DNA of 63,285 bases from Altibacter sp. (GCA_002696485.1 NZTP01000029.1:1-63285); one strand, 5' to 3'; counted from the stretch's first letter, positions 24,328 to 37,184 are shown. Notes: a model not told the origin generated them from the sequence alone. Translations and numbers: made by a program.

Positions 24328-27171
24328 ATGAAAAAATTATCATTATTACTTTCCTGTTTTCTTTCTCTTTACATCTTTGCACAGCAACCCGCTACGTCCC
24401 CATCTGTAGTAGAAAGCGCGCTTCAGCAAAAGGAAAATGCTACACAAAATTCTATAGTAAAAAATGTTCCTTTCAAGAATATTGGTCCAACGGTCATGAG
24501 TGGACGTGTGGTTGACTTTGCCGTGAACCCCAACAATCCTATTGAGTTTTATGTTGGCTACGCAAGTGGTGGTGTTTGGCATACAAAGAACAACGGGACT
24601 AGTTTTACCCCTATTTTAGACAACAGTCCCACCCAAAATGTGGGCAGCGTCTCAATGGATTGGAAGAACAATATCCTGTATGTGGGTACGGGAGAAGTGA
24701 ACGCCTCCCGCTCCTCTTACGCGGGAATAGGTCTCTTAAGGACCCGTGACAATGGTAAGACATGGGAAAACATAGGGTTGAAAGATTCTCACCATATAAG
24801 CAGTATTTTGATCAATCCTGAAAACCCCAATGAGATTGTTGTCGGGGCTGTTGGACATCTCTATTCTACTAATAATGAGCGCGGGATTTACAAAACTGTG
24901 GATGGTGGCAAGACATGGAACCGAACCTTATTCGTCAATGACCAAACCGGGATTATAGAGGTGGTCCGAGATCCTACACACTATAATTTAATGTATGCCG
25001 CAGCATGGGACAAAGACCGGAAAGCATGGAATTTTACCGGAAGCGGCTCCGGAAGCGGAATCTATAAAAGTACCGATGCCGGAAATTCATGGATCAAAGT
25101 TTCGGTGGATGGAAGTGGCTTTCCTACCGGTGATGGTGTGGGTCGCATCGGGCTTGCCATTTACGATGCCAATACTGTATACGCTATTCACGACAATCAG
25201 TCGAGACGAGACGAAGAGGCGACTTCCGAGGAAAGTTCCGACATGCTTACCAAAGACGATTTTAAAACCATGACTTCAGATCAATTCCTGAAACTTGACA
25301 ACAACAAGCTCAATCAATTTTTGCGCATGAACGGCTTTCAAGAGAAATACAAAGCAGAAAATGTTAAGAATATGGTGCGTGGCAAAACGGTTCAGCCCGT
25401 CGACCTGGCGAAGTATTTGGAAGACGCCAATTCGCTTTTGTTCGATACGCCTGTTATTGGCGCAGAGGTCTATAAAAGTACCGATGGCGGAAAGACTTGG
25501 AACAAGACGCATGAGGGCTATTTGGACGGAATCTATTATTCCTACGGATATTACTTCGGAAAGATTCACGTAGACCCAAGCAATAAAGATGGGATTTATA
25601 TTTATGGAGTGCCTATACTGAAGTCGAAGGACGGTGGAAAAACATTTACTTCCATCGATGCCGATAATGTACATGCCGATCATCATGCGCTGTGGATCAA
25701 TCCGAAGCAACCGGGTCATCTTATCGATGGGAACGATGGAGGAATCAATATAAGCTACGATGATGGTGCGACATGGATCAAGAACAATGCCCCTGCCGTA
25801 GGACAATTTTACGCGATCAATGTGGACCATGAAGAGCCGTATAATGTGTATGGCGGATTGCAGGATAATGGCGTTTGGGTCGGCTCGCATGAATACGAAG
25901 CAAGTCCGTATTGGCATCAAAGTGGCCAATATCCCTACGAATCGATCATGGGTGGAGATGGTATGCAGATACAGATCGATAGCCGTAACAGCGCTATTGT
26001 GTATACGGGATTTCAGTTTGGGAATTATTATCGAATAAATCGCGATACCAACGAAACGACCTACATTCAACCAAAACATGAACTAGGGGAAAGTCCCTAC
26101 CGCTTCAATTGGCAAACGCCTATATTGCTTAGTCCGCACAATCAAGACATTCTCTATTTAGGAGGAAATAAGCTCATGCGAAGTATGAACCAAGGTAACG
26201 ATTGGGCTGCAATTTCCGGTGATCTAACACAAGGAGGGAAGCAAGGAAATGTAGCATACGGAACCCTTACGTCAATTAGTGAATCGCCTTTTCAATTCGG
26301 ATTATTATATACAGGGAGTGACGACGGAATGGTGCATGTTTCCAAAGATGCGGGCGGAAATTGGGTGAATGTTTCCACAAGTTTTCCAAAGGATCTTTGG
26401 GTGAGTAGAGTGATTGCTTCAGCCCATAAAAAGGAACGTGTCTATGTGACGCTAAACGGCTATCGTTGGGATGATTTTATGCCTTACGTGTATGTTAGCG
26501 AGAACTATGGAAATACTTGGAAGGATATTTCGGGGAATGTACCTGCCTCGCCGGTAAATGTGATTCGTGAAGACCCGGCCAATGAGAACATTCTTTATTT
26601 GGGAACCGATAACGGGGCCTACGTTTCCTTTAATCGGGGGGACACATGGGCACCGTTTTCTGAAGGACTCCCCAATGTAGCCGTTCACGATCTGGTCGTT
26701 CAACCGCAGTCAAAGGATTTGGTGGTAGGAACACATGGCCGCTCTATCTATGTTGCAGATATATCCTTGCTTCAACGTATGAATGCGCAAAACAGTACCG
26801 AGGTATTGGTAAGCGTTTTAGAACCGGTGCAATCATCCAGACGTTGGGGTAGAAGCTTCAGTCCATGGAGTGAACCCTATACACCTTCAGTAAGCCTTCA
26901 ATACTATACGCCAGAAGCTGGCGAAGTCTCCTTCAGTATTGAAACAGAAGAAGGAAAAGTGGTTCAGGAATTTACCGGATCGGCTGACAAGGGATTTAAT
27001 GTGCAGGACTACGATCTAACCCTTTCAGAAAAAGGAATAAAAGTATTGGACAAAGCCGGAACAAAAGTGACCAAGGCCGAGAATGGCAGCTATTATCTGC
27101 CTAAAGGAAGTTATACGGTTGTTGTGGCAGTGGGAGCTAAATCGGCACGAACCGATTTGGAAGTTAAATAA
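24328..27171 (+). CDS. Secreted BNR/sortilin-like propeller protein
   Basis: A 947-residue exported protein with signal peptide (LLLSCFLSLYIFAQQ). It contains many BNR/Asp-box-like repeats (KTVDGGKTWNRT, KSTDAGNSWIKV, KSTDGGKTWNKT, KSKDGGKTFTS, VSKDAGGNWVNV, VSENYGNTWKDI) as in sortilin/VPS10-type ten-bladed propellers. Members of this family are often called glycosyl hydrolases, but no proven catalytic residues are visible. An acidic helical insertion of about 90 residues splits two blades (codons near 25200-25460). The C terminus is a small beta domain without a clear T9SS signature. Function unknown. Confidence 0.8.
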   Translation: MKKLSLLLSCFLSLYIFAQQPATSPSVVESALQQKENATQNSIVKNVPFKNIGPTVMSGRVVDFAVNPNNPIEFYVGYASGGVWHTKNNGTSFTPILDNSPTQNVGSVSMDWKNNILYVGTGEVNASRSSYAGIGLLRTRDNGKTWENIGLKDSHHISSILINPENPNEIVVGAVGHLYSTNNERGIYKTVDGGKTWNRTLFVNDQTGIIEVVRDPTHYNLMYAAAWDKDRKAWNFTGSGSGSGIYKSTDAGNSWIKVSVDGSGFPTGDGVGRIGLAIYDANTVYAIHDNQSRRDEEATSEESSDMLTKDDFKTMTSDQFLKLDNNKLNQFLRMNGFQEKYKAENVKNMVRGKTVQPVDLAKYLEDANSLLFDTPVIGAEVYKSTDGGKTWNKTHEGYLDGIYYSYGYYFGKIHVDPSNKDGIYIYGVPILKSKDGGKTFTSIDADNVHADHHALWINPKQPGHLIDGNDGGINISYDDGATWIKNNAPAVGQFYAINVDHEEPYNVYGGLQDNGVWVGSHEYEASPYWHQSGQYPYESIMGGDGMQIQIDSRNSAIVYTGFQFGNYYRINRDTNETTYIQPKHELGESPYRFNWQTPILLSPHNQDILYLGGNKLMRSMNQGNDWAAISGDLTQGGKQGNVAYGTLTSISESPFQFGLLYTGSDDGMVHVSKDAGGNWVNVSTSFPKDLWVSRVIASAHKKERVYVTLNGYRWDDFMPYVYVSENYGNTWKDISGNVPASPVNVIREDPANENILYLGTDNGAYVSFNRGDTWAPFSEGLPNVAVHDLVVQPQSKDLVVGTHGRSIYVADISLLQRMNAQNSTEVLVSVLEPVQSSRRWGRSFSPWSEPYTPSVSLQYYTPEAGEVSFSIETEEGKVVQEFTGSADKGFNVQDYDLTLSEKGIKVLDKAGTKVTKAENGSYYLPKGSYTVVVAVGAKSARTDLEVK

Positions 27172-27210
27172 GAATTGTTACTACTATCATCAATAAAAGA
27201 AATGCGAATG

Positions 27211-27242
27211 TTTGGCTAAAAGGGTAAGCAGCCGTATTTTTG
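27211..27242 (+). promoter_or_regulatory. sdhCAB promoter (-33 TTTG and -7 TATTTTTG)
   Basis: TTTG at 27211-27214 and TATTTTTG at 27235-27242, separated by 20 bases. This is the textbook Bacteroidetes sigma-ABfr arrangement and the best promoter in the window. The sdhC ATG follows 29 bases after the -7 box. Confidence 0.75.
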
Positions 27243-27271
27243 TCATGTAAATTCTAGAAAAGAAAACCATA

Positions 27272-27937
27272 ATGGGAATACTATCCTCTTCAATCGCCAG
27301 AAAAGTTGCTATGGCACTTTCGGGTTTGTTTCTTGTATTTTTTTTAGCGCAGCATTTTACTATCAATTTTACATCGGTTATTGCACCGGACACCTTTAAC
27401 AGCTGGTCTCACTTTATGGGGACCAATATCTTGGTACAATTCATTTTACAGCCGATATTGATCTTTGGGGTAGTGTTCCATTTTGTAATGGGCTTTATCC
27501 TTGAGATACGCAACCGCAATGCTCGTGCGATCTCTTACAAGAAATTCCACGGAAGCGCAAACTCTACTTGGGCTTCTCGTAACATGATCATCTCCGGATT
27601 GGTGATCCTTGCCTTCTTAGGGCTGCACTTTTACGATTTCTGGATTCCGGAAATGGTCCATAAATATATAGAATCCCATCCCGAAGATGCAACACGGTAT
27701 TATGCCGAAACCGTGCATAAATTTGAAAGTCCTGTACGCGTGGGGATCTATGTATTGGCATTTATACTATTGATCTTTCACCTATGGCACGGATTCTCTT
27801 CTGCGTTTCAGAGTGTAGGATTCAACAACAAGTATTCAAAGGCACTCCGCGGTTTTACGCAGGTCTATGCGGTAGCCATTCCCTTAGGGTTCATTTTTAT
27901 TGCCCTGTACCATCATTTTAATCAATTACCCCACTAA
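27272..27937 (+). CDS. sdhC: Succinate dehydrogenase cytochrome b subunit
   Basis: A 221-residue inner-membrane subunit with five hydrophobic segments and conserved heme-liganding histidines ([35 protein letters not shown]). It anchors SdhAB and passes electrons to menaquinone. The single fused anchor with diheme character is the type B arrangement seen in Bacteroidota and in fumarate reductases. It is followed 10 bases later by sdhA. Confidence 0.93.
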   Translation: MGILSSSIARKVAMALSGLFLVFFLAQHFTINFTSVIAPDTFNSWSHFMGTNILVQFILQPILIFGVVFHFVMGFILEIRNRNARAISYKKFHGSANSTWASRNMIISGLVILAFLGLHFYDFWIPEMVHKYIESHPEDATRYYAETVHKFESPVRVGIYVLAFILLIFHLWHGFSSAFQSVGFNNKYSKALRGFTQVYAVAIPLGFIFIALYHHFNQLPH

Positions 27938-27947
27938 AAAGAATGCT

Positions 27948-29951
27948 ATGTCGATATTAGAATCTAAAATACCTAAAGGACCCTTAGCCAATAAGTGGAC
28001 AAAACATAAGAACGAAATCAATCTTGTGAATCCGGCCAACAAGCGTAACATTGATGTTATTGTGGTAGGAACAGGCCTTGCAGGAGGTAGTGCAGCTGCG
28101 ACCTTGGCAGAGTTGGGATATAATGTAAAGACGTTCTGCTATCAAGATTCACCACGTCGCGCCCATTCCATTGCTGCCCAAGGCGGGATCAACGCTGCTA
28201 AGAACTATCAAGGGGACGGAGATTCCACTTACCGTCTTTTCTACGATACGGTAAAAGGAGGGGATTATCGCTCCAGAGAAGCCAATGTATATCGATTGGC
28301 TGAGGTTTCGGCAAATATTATCGATCAATGTGTGGCCCAAGGAGTGCCGTTTGCACGGGAGTACGGCGGACTGCTAGACAACCGTTCCTTTGGGGGTGTG
28401 TTGGTTTCCAGAACTTTTTATGCCAAAGGGCAAACAGGGCAACAATTGCTCTTAGGAGCCTATTCTGCTATGAACCGTCAAATAAATCGTGGGAAGATCA
28501 AGCCGTACAACAGACATGAAATGCTGGATCTTGTTGTGATTAATGGAAAGGCGAGAGGGATCATCGCACGGGATCTCGTAACCGGAAAAATCGAACGTCA
28601 TTCGGCGCACGCCGTAGTGATCGCATCGGGTGGCTACGGAAACGTATTTTTCCTTTCAACCAATGCCATGGGGAGCAATGTAACCGCTTCCTGGAAGATT
28701 CACAAACGCGGAGCCTATTTTGCCAATCCCTGTTTTACTCAAATTCACCCTACCTGTATTCCGGTATCGGGGGAACATCAATCCAAACTTACGTTGATGT
28801 CTGAATCCCTTCGGAATGACGGTCGTATTTGGGTGCCAAAGAAATTAGAAGATGCGAAAGCGATCCGAGAAGGTAAGAAAAAGCCCACCGATCTTTCTGC
28901 TGAAGAACGCGATTATTATTTAGAGCGGCGGTATCCATCCTTCGGAAACCTCGTGCCGCGTGATGTCGCTTCGAGAGCCGCCAAGGAACGTTGCGACGCC
29001 GGTTTTGGAGTCAATAAGACAGGAGAAGCTGTCTATTTGGACTTTGCCTCTGCGATTGAACGGTACGGAAAAGAACAAGCGGCCATTCAAGGAAATCACA
29101 ATCCTACCGATGCCGAAGTACAGCAACTTGGAAAAAAAGCAATTGAGAATAAATACGGAAACTTATTTCAGATGTATGAAAAGATCGTAGATCAGAATCC
29201 TTATGAAACGCCAATGATGATCTATCCTGCGGTACATTACACCATGGGGGGTATCTGGGTAGATTACAATTTACAAACTACTATCGAGGGGTGTTATGCC
29301 ACAGGAGAAGCCAATTTTAGCGATCATGGAGCTAACCGATTGGGAGCTTCAGCACTGATGCAAGGACTGGCAGATGGTTATTTCGTTCTACCGTATACTA
29401 TTGGAGATTATCTTTCAAAAGACATTAGAACAGGACCTATTTCTACTGAATCACCGGAATTTGAAGCAGCAGAGAAGAACGTTCGGGAACGACTGGAAAA
29501 ATTGATACAAAATAACGGTTCAAAACCGGTCGATTATTTTCATAAGCGTTTAGGAAAAATCATGTGGGATAAATGCGGGATGTCCCGAAATGCGAAGGAT
29601 CTGCAAGATGCAATTTCAGAAATAAAGCAACTACGAGACGAATTCTGGAAGGATGTGAAGGTTCCGGGAGACATGAACGAAATGAATGCCGAACTTGAAA
29701 AAGCCGGACGGGTTGCAGATTTCTTGGAATTAGGAGAATTGTTCGCTAAGGATGCACTGCATCGCAATGAGTCTTGTGGGGGCCACTTTAGAGAAGAATA
29801 TCAAACCGAAGATGGAGAGGCGCTGCGTGATGATGAAAATTACATGTACGTGGCCGCTTGGGAGTACAAAGGGGAGCCCAGTGATGCCGTCTTACACAAA
29901 GAGGATCTTGATTATGAAAATATTGAAGTAAAAACGCGTTCCTATAAATAA
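27948..29951 (+). CDS. sdhA: Succinate dehydrogenase/fumarate reductase flavoprotein subunit
   Basis: A 667-residue flavoprotein that oxidises succinate to fumarate in the TCA cycle. The dinucleotide-binding motif is [20 protein letters not shown] and the FAD-attaching histidine is H73 in [13 protein letters not shown]. Later blocks include [22 protein letters not shown] and [20 protein letters not shown]. An in-frame TTG at 27900 lies inside sdhC; the ATG at 27948 matches the family. Full length; type B (SdhA with long C terminus). Confidence 0.96.
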   Translation: MSILESKIPKGPLANKWTKHKNEINLVNPANKRNIDVIVVGTGLAGGSAAATLAELGYNVKTFCYQDSPRRAHSIAAQGGINAAKNYQGDGDSTYRLFYDTVKGGDYRSREANVYRLAEVSANIIDQCVAQGVPFAREYGGLLDNRSFGGVLVSRTFYAKGQTGQQLLLGAYSAMNRQINRGKIKPYNRHEMLDLVVINGKARGIIARDLVTGKIERHSAHAVVIASGGYGNVFFLSTNAMGSNVTASWKIHKRGAYFANPCFTQIHPTCIPVSGEHQSKLTLMSESLRNDGRIWVPKKLEDAKAIREGKKKPTDLSAEERDYYLERRYPSFGNLVPRDVASRAAKERCDAGFGVNKTGEAVYLDFASAIERYGKEQAAIQGNHNPTDAEVQQLGKKAIENKYGNLFQMYEKIVDQNPYETPMMIYPAVHYTMGGIWVDYNLQTTIEGCYATGEANFSDHGANRLGASALMQGLADGYFVLPYTIGDYLSKDIRTGPISTESPEFEAAEKNVRERLEKLIQNNGSKPVDYFHKRLGKIMWDKCGMSRNAKDLQDAISEIKQLRDEFWKDVKVPGDMNEMNAELEKAGRVADFLELGELFAKDALHRNESCGGHFREEYQTEDGEALRDDENYMYVAAWEYKGEPSDAVLHKEDLDYENIEVKTRSYK

Positions 29952-29956
29952 GCATT

Positions 29957-30703
29957 ATGAAACTGACACTTAAAATATGGCGTCAAAAAAACGCCGCCGC
30001 AAAAGGCAGCCTACAAACCTATTCCTTGGATGGAGTTGATGGGGATATGTCCTTTTTGGAAATGTTGGACGTATTGAATCACGACCTTATTGAAAAAGGG
30101 GAGGAGCCTGTTGTTTTCGATCATGATTGTAGAGAAGGAATCTGCGGAAGCTGCTCCTTGCAGATCAACGGTGAGCCACATGGACCGGATCGTTTGGTAA
30201 CTACGTGTCAATTACACATGCGTATGTTCAATGATGGCGATACGATCGTTATTGAGCCGTTTCGTGCCAAGGCTTTTCCGGTGATTAAAGATTTGGTGGT
30301 AGACCGAAGTGCTTTCGATAGGATCCAGCAAGCAGGTGGGTTTATCTCGGTAAATACTTCCGGAAATACCATAGATGCCAATGCCATTCCGGTTGAAAAG
30401 GAAGATGCCGATGAATCTTTTGCTGCTGCTACCTGTATAGGTTGTGGTGCGTGTGTTGCGGCATGTAAGAATGCAAGTGCTATGTTGTTTACTTCAGCAA
30501 AAGTAAGTCAGTTTGCTCTGTTGCCACAAGGGAAGGTAGAAGCCACTACACGTGTTTTGAATATGGTGGAACAAATGGATAAGGAAGGTTTTGGGAACTG
30601 TAGCAATACCGGAGCTTGTGAAATAGAATGTCCCAAAGGGATCTCTTTAGAAAATATCGCTCGAATGAACCGAGAATACCTAAGTGCTAGTATAAAGGGA
30701 TAA
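29957..30703 (+). CDS. sdhB: Succinate dehydrogenase iron-sulfur subunit
   Basis: A 248-residue subunit carrying the electron chain from FAD to quinone. The [2Fe-2S] ligands are C58, C63, C66 and C84 ([11 protein letters not shown]...TTCQ). The ferredoxin-like clusters are in [11 protein letters not shown] (C160-C170) and [14 protein letters not shown] (C215, C221, C225). All expected cysteines are present. The start is 5 bases after sdhA. It depends on the Suf machinery encoded in the same window for its clusters. Confidence 0.96.
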   Translation: MKLTLKIWRQKNAAAKGSLQTYSLDGVDGDMSFLEMLDVLNHDLIEKGEEPVVFDHDCREGICGSCSLQINGEPHGPDRLVTTCQLHMRMFNDGDTIVIEPFRAKAFPVIKDLVVDRSAFDRIQQAGGFISVNTSGNTIDANAIPVEKEDADESFAAATCIGCGACVAACKNASAMLFTSAKVSQFALLPQGKVEATTRVLNMVEQMDKEGFGNCSNTGACEIECPKGISLENIARMNREYLSASIKG

Positions 30704-30705
30704 AC

Positions 30706-32955
30706 TTACATTGCCCTTAGTTTTGGTCTGTTCGAAATCGGACTATTTACTTCGGTAAGGTTGCGATAGATCGTTTGTATGAACCGTGTGACGTCATATG
30801 GTTTCACAATAATATCATTCATTCCGCTCTCAAAGATTGAATGACGCATCTCCTCTACTTCTACAGCCGTTAGGGCAAGGATTGGAATGTTATTATTGAA
30901 CGTCCTTATTTCCTTTGTGGCTTGTATTCCATTCATAATGGGCATATTGATATCCATTAAGATGAGATCGAACGATTCATTTTTAACGATATCGACAGCA
31001 AGAGCTCCATTCTCGACAATGGAACAACGCATACCATTTTTTTCTAAGATCTTCTTGGTTACGGTTTGATTGATACGATTATCCTCAACCACCAAGATTT
31101 GCTTGTCCTTTAACTGGGAAGGATCAAAAACTTCTTCTAATTGGTCCTCAGGCAGCTCATGAACCACGTCATACTCGATCGTAAAGGTGAATAAAGATCC
31201 CTTTCCTTCTTCACTTTTTAAAGAAATATCTGAATTATCTATTTGTAACAACTTCTTTACGATAGGAAGCCCAAGCCCGGTTCCATGGTACTTGTAATTA
31301 TGCGCATCTAGTTGGGAGAATTCTTCAAATATATGTTCCTGTTTTTCTGCCGGTATTCCAATTCCAGTATCACGCACATAGAATTTAATAGCGGTTTTTT
31401 CCAAGGTATTCTTCGTCGTTTCAGCGATCACATAGATATCGCCGTTTTCAGTAAACTTACAGGCATTAGCGATTAGGTTCATAAGTACTTGAGACAAGCG
31501 CACCGAGTTTCCGTAGATCACTTCAGGAACCGATTCAGAAATATGGATATGCAGCTCGTTGTTGTTTTGAACGCGCATATATTCAAAAGAAGAGGTGATC
31601 TTTTTAATGAGGTCCCGGATATTGAAGGAAGCAAACTCGTTCTCAAGTGTTCGAGATTCTATTTTGTTGATGTGTAATACGTCATTGATCAATGCCAATA
31701 GGTAGTCGGCAGAGAATTTTAACGATTTAAGATCCTTTAAATGCTTTTTAAGAGACGCATCTTCTAATAATATAGTGGTAAGACCGATAACACCATATAA
31801 AGGAGTACGAAGCTCGTGACTTATGGTAGAGAAGAATTTATTCTTAGCTTGTGAAAGTTGTTCGGCTTCTTCTTTTGCGGTCAAGTATTCTTGATTTTTG
31901 AGCTTTAGTTCATTGATCAATTGTTTTCTATTCCGAAAGGCAAGAAATAGAACAACGAATAAAATTAGAAAGCAACAAAAGGCAACAAGAAGAACATTAT
32001 TCAATGTACTTTTATTCGCTACGATCTCGGCCTGTAGGGCAGCTTTTTCTTCGGCCTGTTGTACATAGGTTTTATATTCTTTTACAATATGGTTGGTGGA
32101 AACGGCTTCGACATTAGAAGAAATTATCTTTTGTTGATTGATACCTAAATAATTCTCATACTGCTGTCTTGCACTAAACGCATCTTTATAATTTCCCTGC
32201 TCCAACAGGCTTTCGCTGTAATAATAATAAGATTCTTCAAGTACAATGTTGTGTTGCTCCTTTTCGGCTTGGGCAATCGCTTTCTTAAAATACGCATTGG
32301 CCATTTCGTAATTTTCTTTCCAATAGTGGTACTGTCCCATCAAATTATCTAAACTTGCCGCGTAGGAAGCATCACCATGAGGAATAAGCTTACGTGCCTT
32401 AATGATATGCGTATATGCCAAGGTAAGGTCGTCCACCTCGATGGCTGTGAGAATAACATTATAATGAGCTTTTGCAAGTCCGGCAGAATCCTTTAATTTT
32501 TCGAAGAGATCGATCGATTTATCATGATAGTCGAAGGCAGCCTCAGGACCACTTCCGGTAATGGTGTAAATATTCGCCAAATCCATGTAGGTAAGGGCGC
32601 GAACCGTATCATTATTTGATAATAGCGCTTGTTTCTCAGCTTTTTCAAAACTTTCTTTAGCCAGAAGTGTATCGCCAAGAATGAGATAATCGTAGGCCAA
32701 ATTACGATATCCTTTATGAATATAATAAGGCTCGTTGATCTCGAAGGCCAGTTCCAGTAAATCGAAATTTAAAGCAAGATCCTTTCTGTAATCTCCGTTA
32801 TTATAATGTAGATTTGACGAATCCATAAGCGTCCTGAAACGCTCTTTTTTACTCTTTAAAGTACGATCATCATCAATTTGCCCGTATAAAGAAGATACTC
32901 CGCCAGCGGAAAATAAGGCAACAGAAAGCAACAAGAAATAACAATATTTCTTCAT
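30706..32955 (-). CDS. Hybrid histidine kinase with TPR sensor and receiver
   Basis: A 749-residue membrane sensor. A signal peptide precedes a periplasmic TPR array (about 50-300), then one membrane segment (319-340), a coiled coil, HisKA with H380 in FSTISHELRTPLYG, HATPase (N box NLIANACKFT, G boxes DTGIGIP and GTGLGLPIVKK) and a C-terminal receiver with phospho-acceptor D668 in LMDINMP and K718 in VKPYD. No output domain or partner regulator is adjacent, so phosphotransfer to another protein is likely. It converges with sdhB (2 bases between stops). The signal sensed is unknown. Confidence 0.92.
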   Translation of the reverse strand: MKKYCYFLLLSVALFSAGGVSSLYGQIDDDRTLKSKKERFRTLMDSSNLHYNNGDYRKDLALNFDLLELAFEINEPYYIHKGYRNLAYDYLILGDTLLAKESFEKAEKQALLSNNDTVRALTYMDLANIYTITGSGPEAAFDYHDKSIDLFEKLKDSAGLAKAHYNVILTAIEVDDLTLAYTHIIKARKLIPHGDASYAASLDNLMGQYHYWKENYEMANAYFKKAIAQAEKEQHNIVLEESYYYYSESLLEQGNYKDAFSARQQYENYLGINQQKIISSNVEAVSTNHIVKEYKTYVQQAEEKAALQAEIVANKSTLNNVLLVAFCCFLILFVVLFLAFRNRKQLINELKLKNQEYLTAKEEAEQLSQAKNKFFSTISHELRTPLYGVIGLTTILLEDASLKKHLKDLKSLKFSADYLLALINDVLHINKIESRTLENEFASFNIRDLIKKITSSFEYMRVQNNNELHIHISESVPEVIYGNSVRLSQVLMNLIANACKFTENGDIYVIAETTKNTLEKTAIKFYVRDTGIGIPAEKQEHIFEEFSQLDAHNYKYHGTGLGLPIVKKLLQIDNSDISLKSEEGKGSLFTFTIEYDVVHELPEDQLEEVFDPSQLKDKQILVVEDNRINQTVTKKILEKNGMRCSIVENGALAVDIVKNESFDLILMDINMPIMNGIQATKEIRTFNNNIPILALTAVEVEEMRHSIFESGMNDIIVKPYDVTRFIQTIYRNLTEVNSPISNRPKLRAM

Positions 32956-32963
32956 TGGTTAAG

Positions 32964-32971
32964 TACATTTG
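32964..32971 (+). promoter_or_regulatory. Possible -7 box upstream of the methionine aminotransferase
   Basis: TACATTTG matches TAnnTTTG and lies 90 bases before the ATG at 33062, in the gap between the divergent kinase and aminotransferase genes. No -33 partner is visible. A single match of this kind can occur by chance in AT-rich DNA. Confidence 0.3.
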
Positions 32972-33061
32972 GGGATGGCAAGATACACTTTTTCTGGAAT
33001 TTCAATAAAAAAGCGTATGTTTTAACACTTGATAGCTACCTATTTACCTAATAATCAAAGC

Positions 33062-34201
33062 ATGATTCCACAAAAACTTCCTACCATTTCAACATCCATA
33101 TTTGCAGTAATGAGCAAAATGGCAACTGAACACAATGCATTGAATCTGTCACAGGGGTTCCCAAATTTTGAGAGCGATCCGCTGCTTGTCGATCTTGTGT
33201 CGCATGCTATGAAACAGGGTCATAATCAATATGCACCCATGCCCGGAGACCCGGAATTGCGCAAGGAGATCTCGAAAAAGATAGCGTCTCTTCATACTAC
33301 ATTGTACGATCCAACATCGGAGATTACAATCACGGCGGGCGCCACACAAGCATTGTTTGCCGCCATAGCTACGGTGATTCAGTCGGGCGACGAAGCACTA
33401 TTGTTCACTCCGGCTTACGATTCGTATGAACCGGTGATACGTTTATTTGGCGGCACCCCTGTTTCAGTGCAACTCGAGGCTCCATCCTATACACCCAATT
33501 GGGAACTGGTACGCAGCAAGCTAACCAATAAGACCAAATTGATCATTATCAATTCGCCGCACAATCCAAGCGGAATGATCTTTTCTGAAGGGGATATGCT
33601 AGAACTTCAAGAGCTGGCTGTAAAACACAACCTGTGGGTTATAAGTGATGAAGTGTACGAACATATTATTTTTGATGGCCACGAACATCAAAGTGCCGCT
33701 CGATTCAAAACACTTTCGAAGCGCACATTTATTACGGCTTCCTTTGGTAAGACCTTCCATAATACCGGTTGGAAAATGGGTTATTGTGTAGCTCCGGAAC
33801 CGCTTATGAAAGCGTTTCAAAAGATCCATCAGTTTAATGTATTTTGCGTAAATCATCCCGTGCAAAAAGCATTGGCGACCTATCTTAAAGAGCCCAACCA
33901 CTATACGGCACTGTCTTCGTTCTATCAGAAGAAACGCGATCTTTTTTTAGCGTTGATCAAGGACTCACGCTTTACGTTTGTTCCGTCTACCGGAACGTAT
34001 TTTCAGTTACTGGATTTTTCTGATATTTCTTCGGAAGGTGATTGCGCTTTTGCCGAACGACTTACCAAGGAACACAAGATTGCGACCATTCCTACCTCAG
34101 TTTTTAATGAAAACCAAACAGACTTCCGCCAAATACGAGTATGCTTTGCAAAAACTGAAGATACACTGAAAGATGCAGCCAAAATTCTGAATGCTATCTA
34201 A
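33062..34201 (+). CDS. Methionine aminotransferase (PLP, YbdL-type)
   Basis: A 379-residue fold-type I aminotransferase. The blocks are those of the YbdL/glutamine-transaminase-K group: NLSQGFPNFE near the N terminus, ITAGATQALFAAI, NSPHNPSGMIFS, VISDEVYEHIIFD and the PLP lysine in ASFGKTFHNTGWK. These enzymes transaminate methionine, glutamine and aromatic amino acids with keto acids such as 2-oxo-4-methylthiobutyrate. The upstream TTG at 33029 is rejected in favour of the ATG at 33062. Its usual companion, an omega-amidase, lies 3 kb downstream beyond katG and the ankyrin gene. Confidence 0.9.
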   Translation: MIPQKLPTISTSIFAVMSKMATEHNALNLSQGFPNFESDPLLVDLVSHAMKQGHNQYAPMPGDPELRKEISKKIASLHTTLYDPTSEITITAGATQALFAAIATVIQSGDEALLFTPAYDSYEPVIRLFGGTPVSVQLEAPSYTPNWELVRSKLTNKTKLIIINSPHNPSGMIFSEGDMLELQELAVKHNLWVISDEVYEHIIFDGHEHQSAARFKTLSKRTFITASFGKTFHNTGWKMGYCVAPEPLMKAFQKIHQFNVFCVNHPVQKALATYLKEPNHYTALSSFYQKKRDLFLALIKDSRFTFVPSTGTYFQLLDFSDISSEGDCAFAERLTKEHKIATIPTSVFNENQTDFRQIRVCFAKTEDTLKDAAKILNAI

Positions 34202-34349
34202 ATGAAGTCAAGTGGACGTATTCATGACCTATGAGAACGAAACTATAAGCAAATTCAATTCTAAAATTAAAACATCCAATTGAAGGATTAGGCATTACAG
34301 TAAGGAATTGGTAACTTTATAGCTATCGATTTCAAAATTAACAGTGTAA

Positions 34350-36605
<2,256 letters not shown>

Positions 36606-36662
36606 TTAACGGTCTGACACAGGTTTTTTTAGTGTGAAGGGCATATATCTTACTTATTTTCT

Positions 36663-36690
36663 GAAAGCAACAGCGATGCATGTTGCTTTC
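36663..36690. terminator. Hairpin between katG and the ankyrin gene
   Basis: GAAAGCAACA (36663-36672) and TGTTGCTTTC (36681-36690) form a perfect 10-bp stem with an 8-base loop, followed by TTTGCTTAATTTTAA. It may terminate katG or attenuate read-through into the ankyrin gene; the T-run is interrupted. Confidence 0.5.
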
Positions 36691-36710
36691 TTTGCTTAAT
36701 TTTAAGGAAT

Positions 36711-37184
36711 ATGAAGGACGAATTTTTCAACGCCATACGAGAAGGGAATACAAGCCGAGTAGAAGCGCTGCTGTCGCAGATGCCTCAATTGATCTCTGAA
36801 CGGGACGCCAGAGGATCGACGCCGCTTTTATTAGCGACCTATTACAATGCCGAAGCAGTTACAGAAATTCTTCTGAAGCACACCCAAGATGTCGATGCAC
36901 GCGATGCTTCAGGAAACACGGCACTAATGGGCGTATGTTTTAAAGGGTTTGTGCCGCTCGCGAAAAAGCTCATAGAACATGGCGCGAATGTCAATGCCAC
37001 CAACTCCAATGGTGCGACGCCCCTTATTTTTGCAGTGACCTTTGCTAAGACCGATCTTGTAAAACTTTTGCTGGACCATGGCGCCGACCCGTACATAACC
37101 GACGATCGAGGGAATACGGCGTTAGTGCATGCAACCATGCAACAGCATCAAGATATAATCTCACTCTTACAATCGAATGAATAA
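36711..37184 (+). CDS. Ankyrin repeat protein next to catalase-peroxidase
   Basis: A 157-residue cytosolic protein made of about four ankyrin repeats (DARGSTPLLLATYYN, DASGNTALMGVCFKG, NSNGATPLIFAVTFA, DDRGNTALVHATMQQ), each with the G-x-T-x-L turn. No signal peptide. In Pseudomonas aeruginosa (ankB-katB) and Campylobacter (Cj1386-katA) ankyrin proteins encoded beside catalases are needed for full catalase activity, the latter through heme supply. The same role here is inferred from position. It overlaps the following omega-amidase gene by 8 bases. Confidence 0.88.
   Translation: MKDEFFNAIREGNTSRVEALLSQMPQLISERDARGSTPLLLATYYNAEAVTEILLKHTQDVDARDASGNTALMGVCFKGFVPLAKKLIEHGANVNATNSNGATPLIFAVTFAKTDLVKLLLDHGADPYITDDRGNTALVHATMQQHQDIISLLQSNE

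Noticed and set aside
27900-27947. Upstream starts for sdhA, thiL, the alpha/beta hydrolase and the methionine aminotransferase
   Set aside because: They use TTG or lie within promoters or neighbouring genes and add residues not seen in the families; the internal ATGs were chosen.
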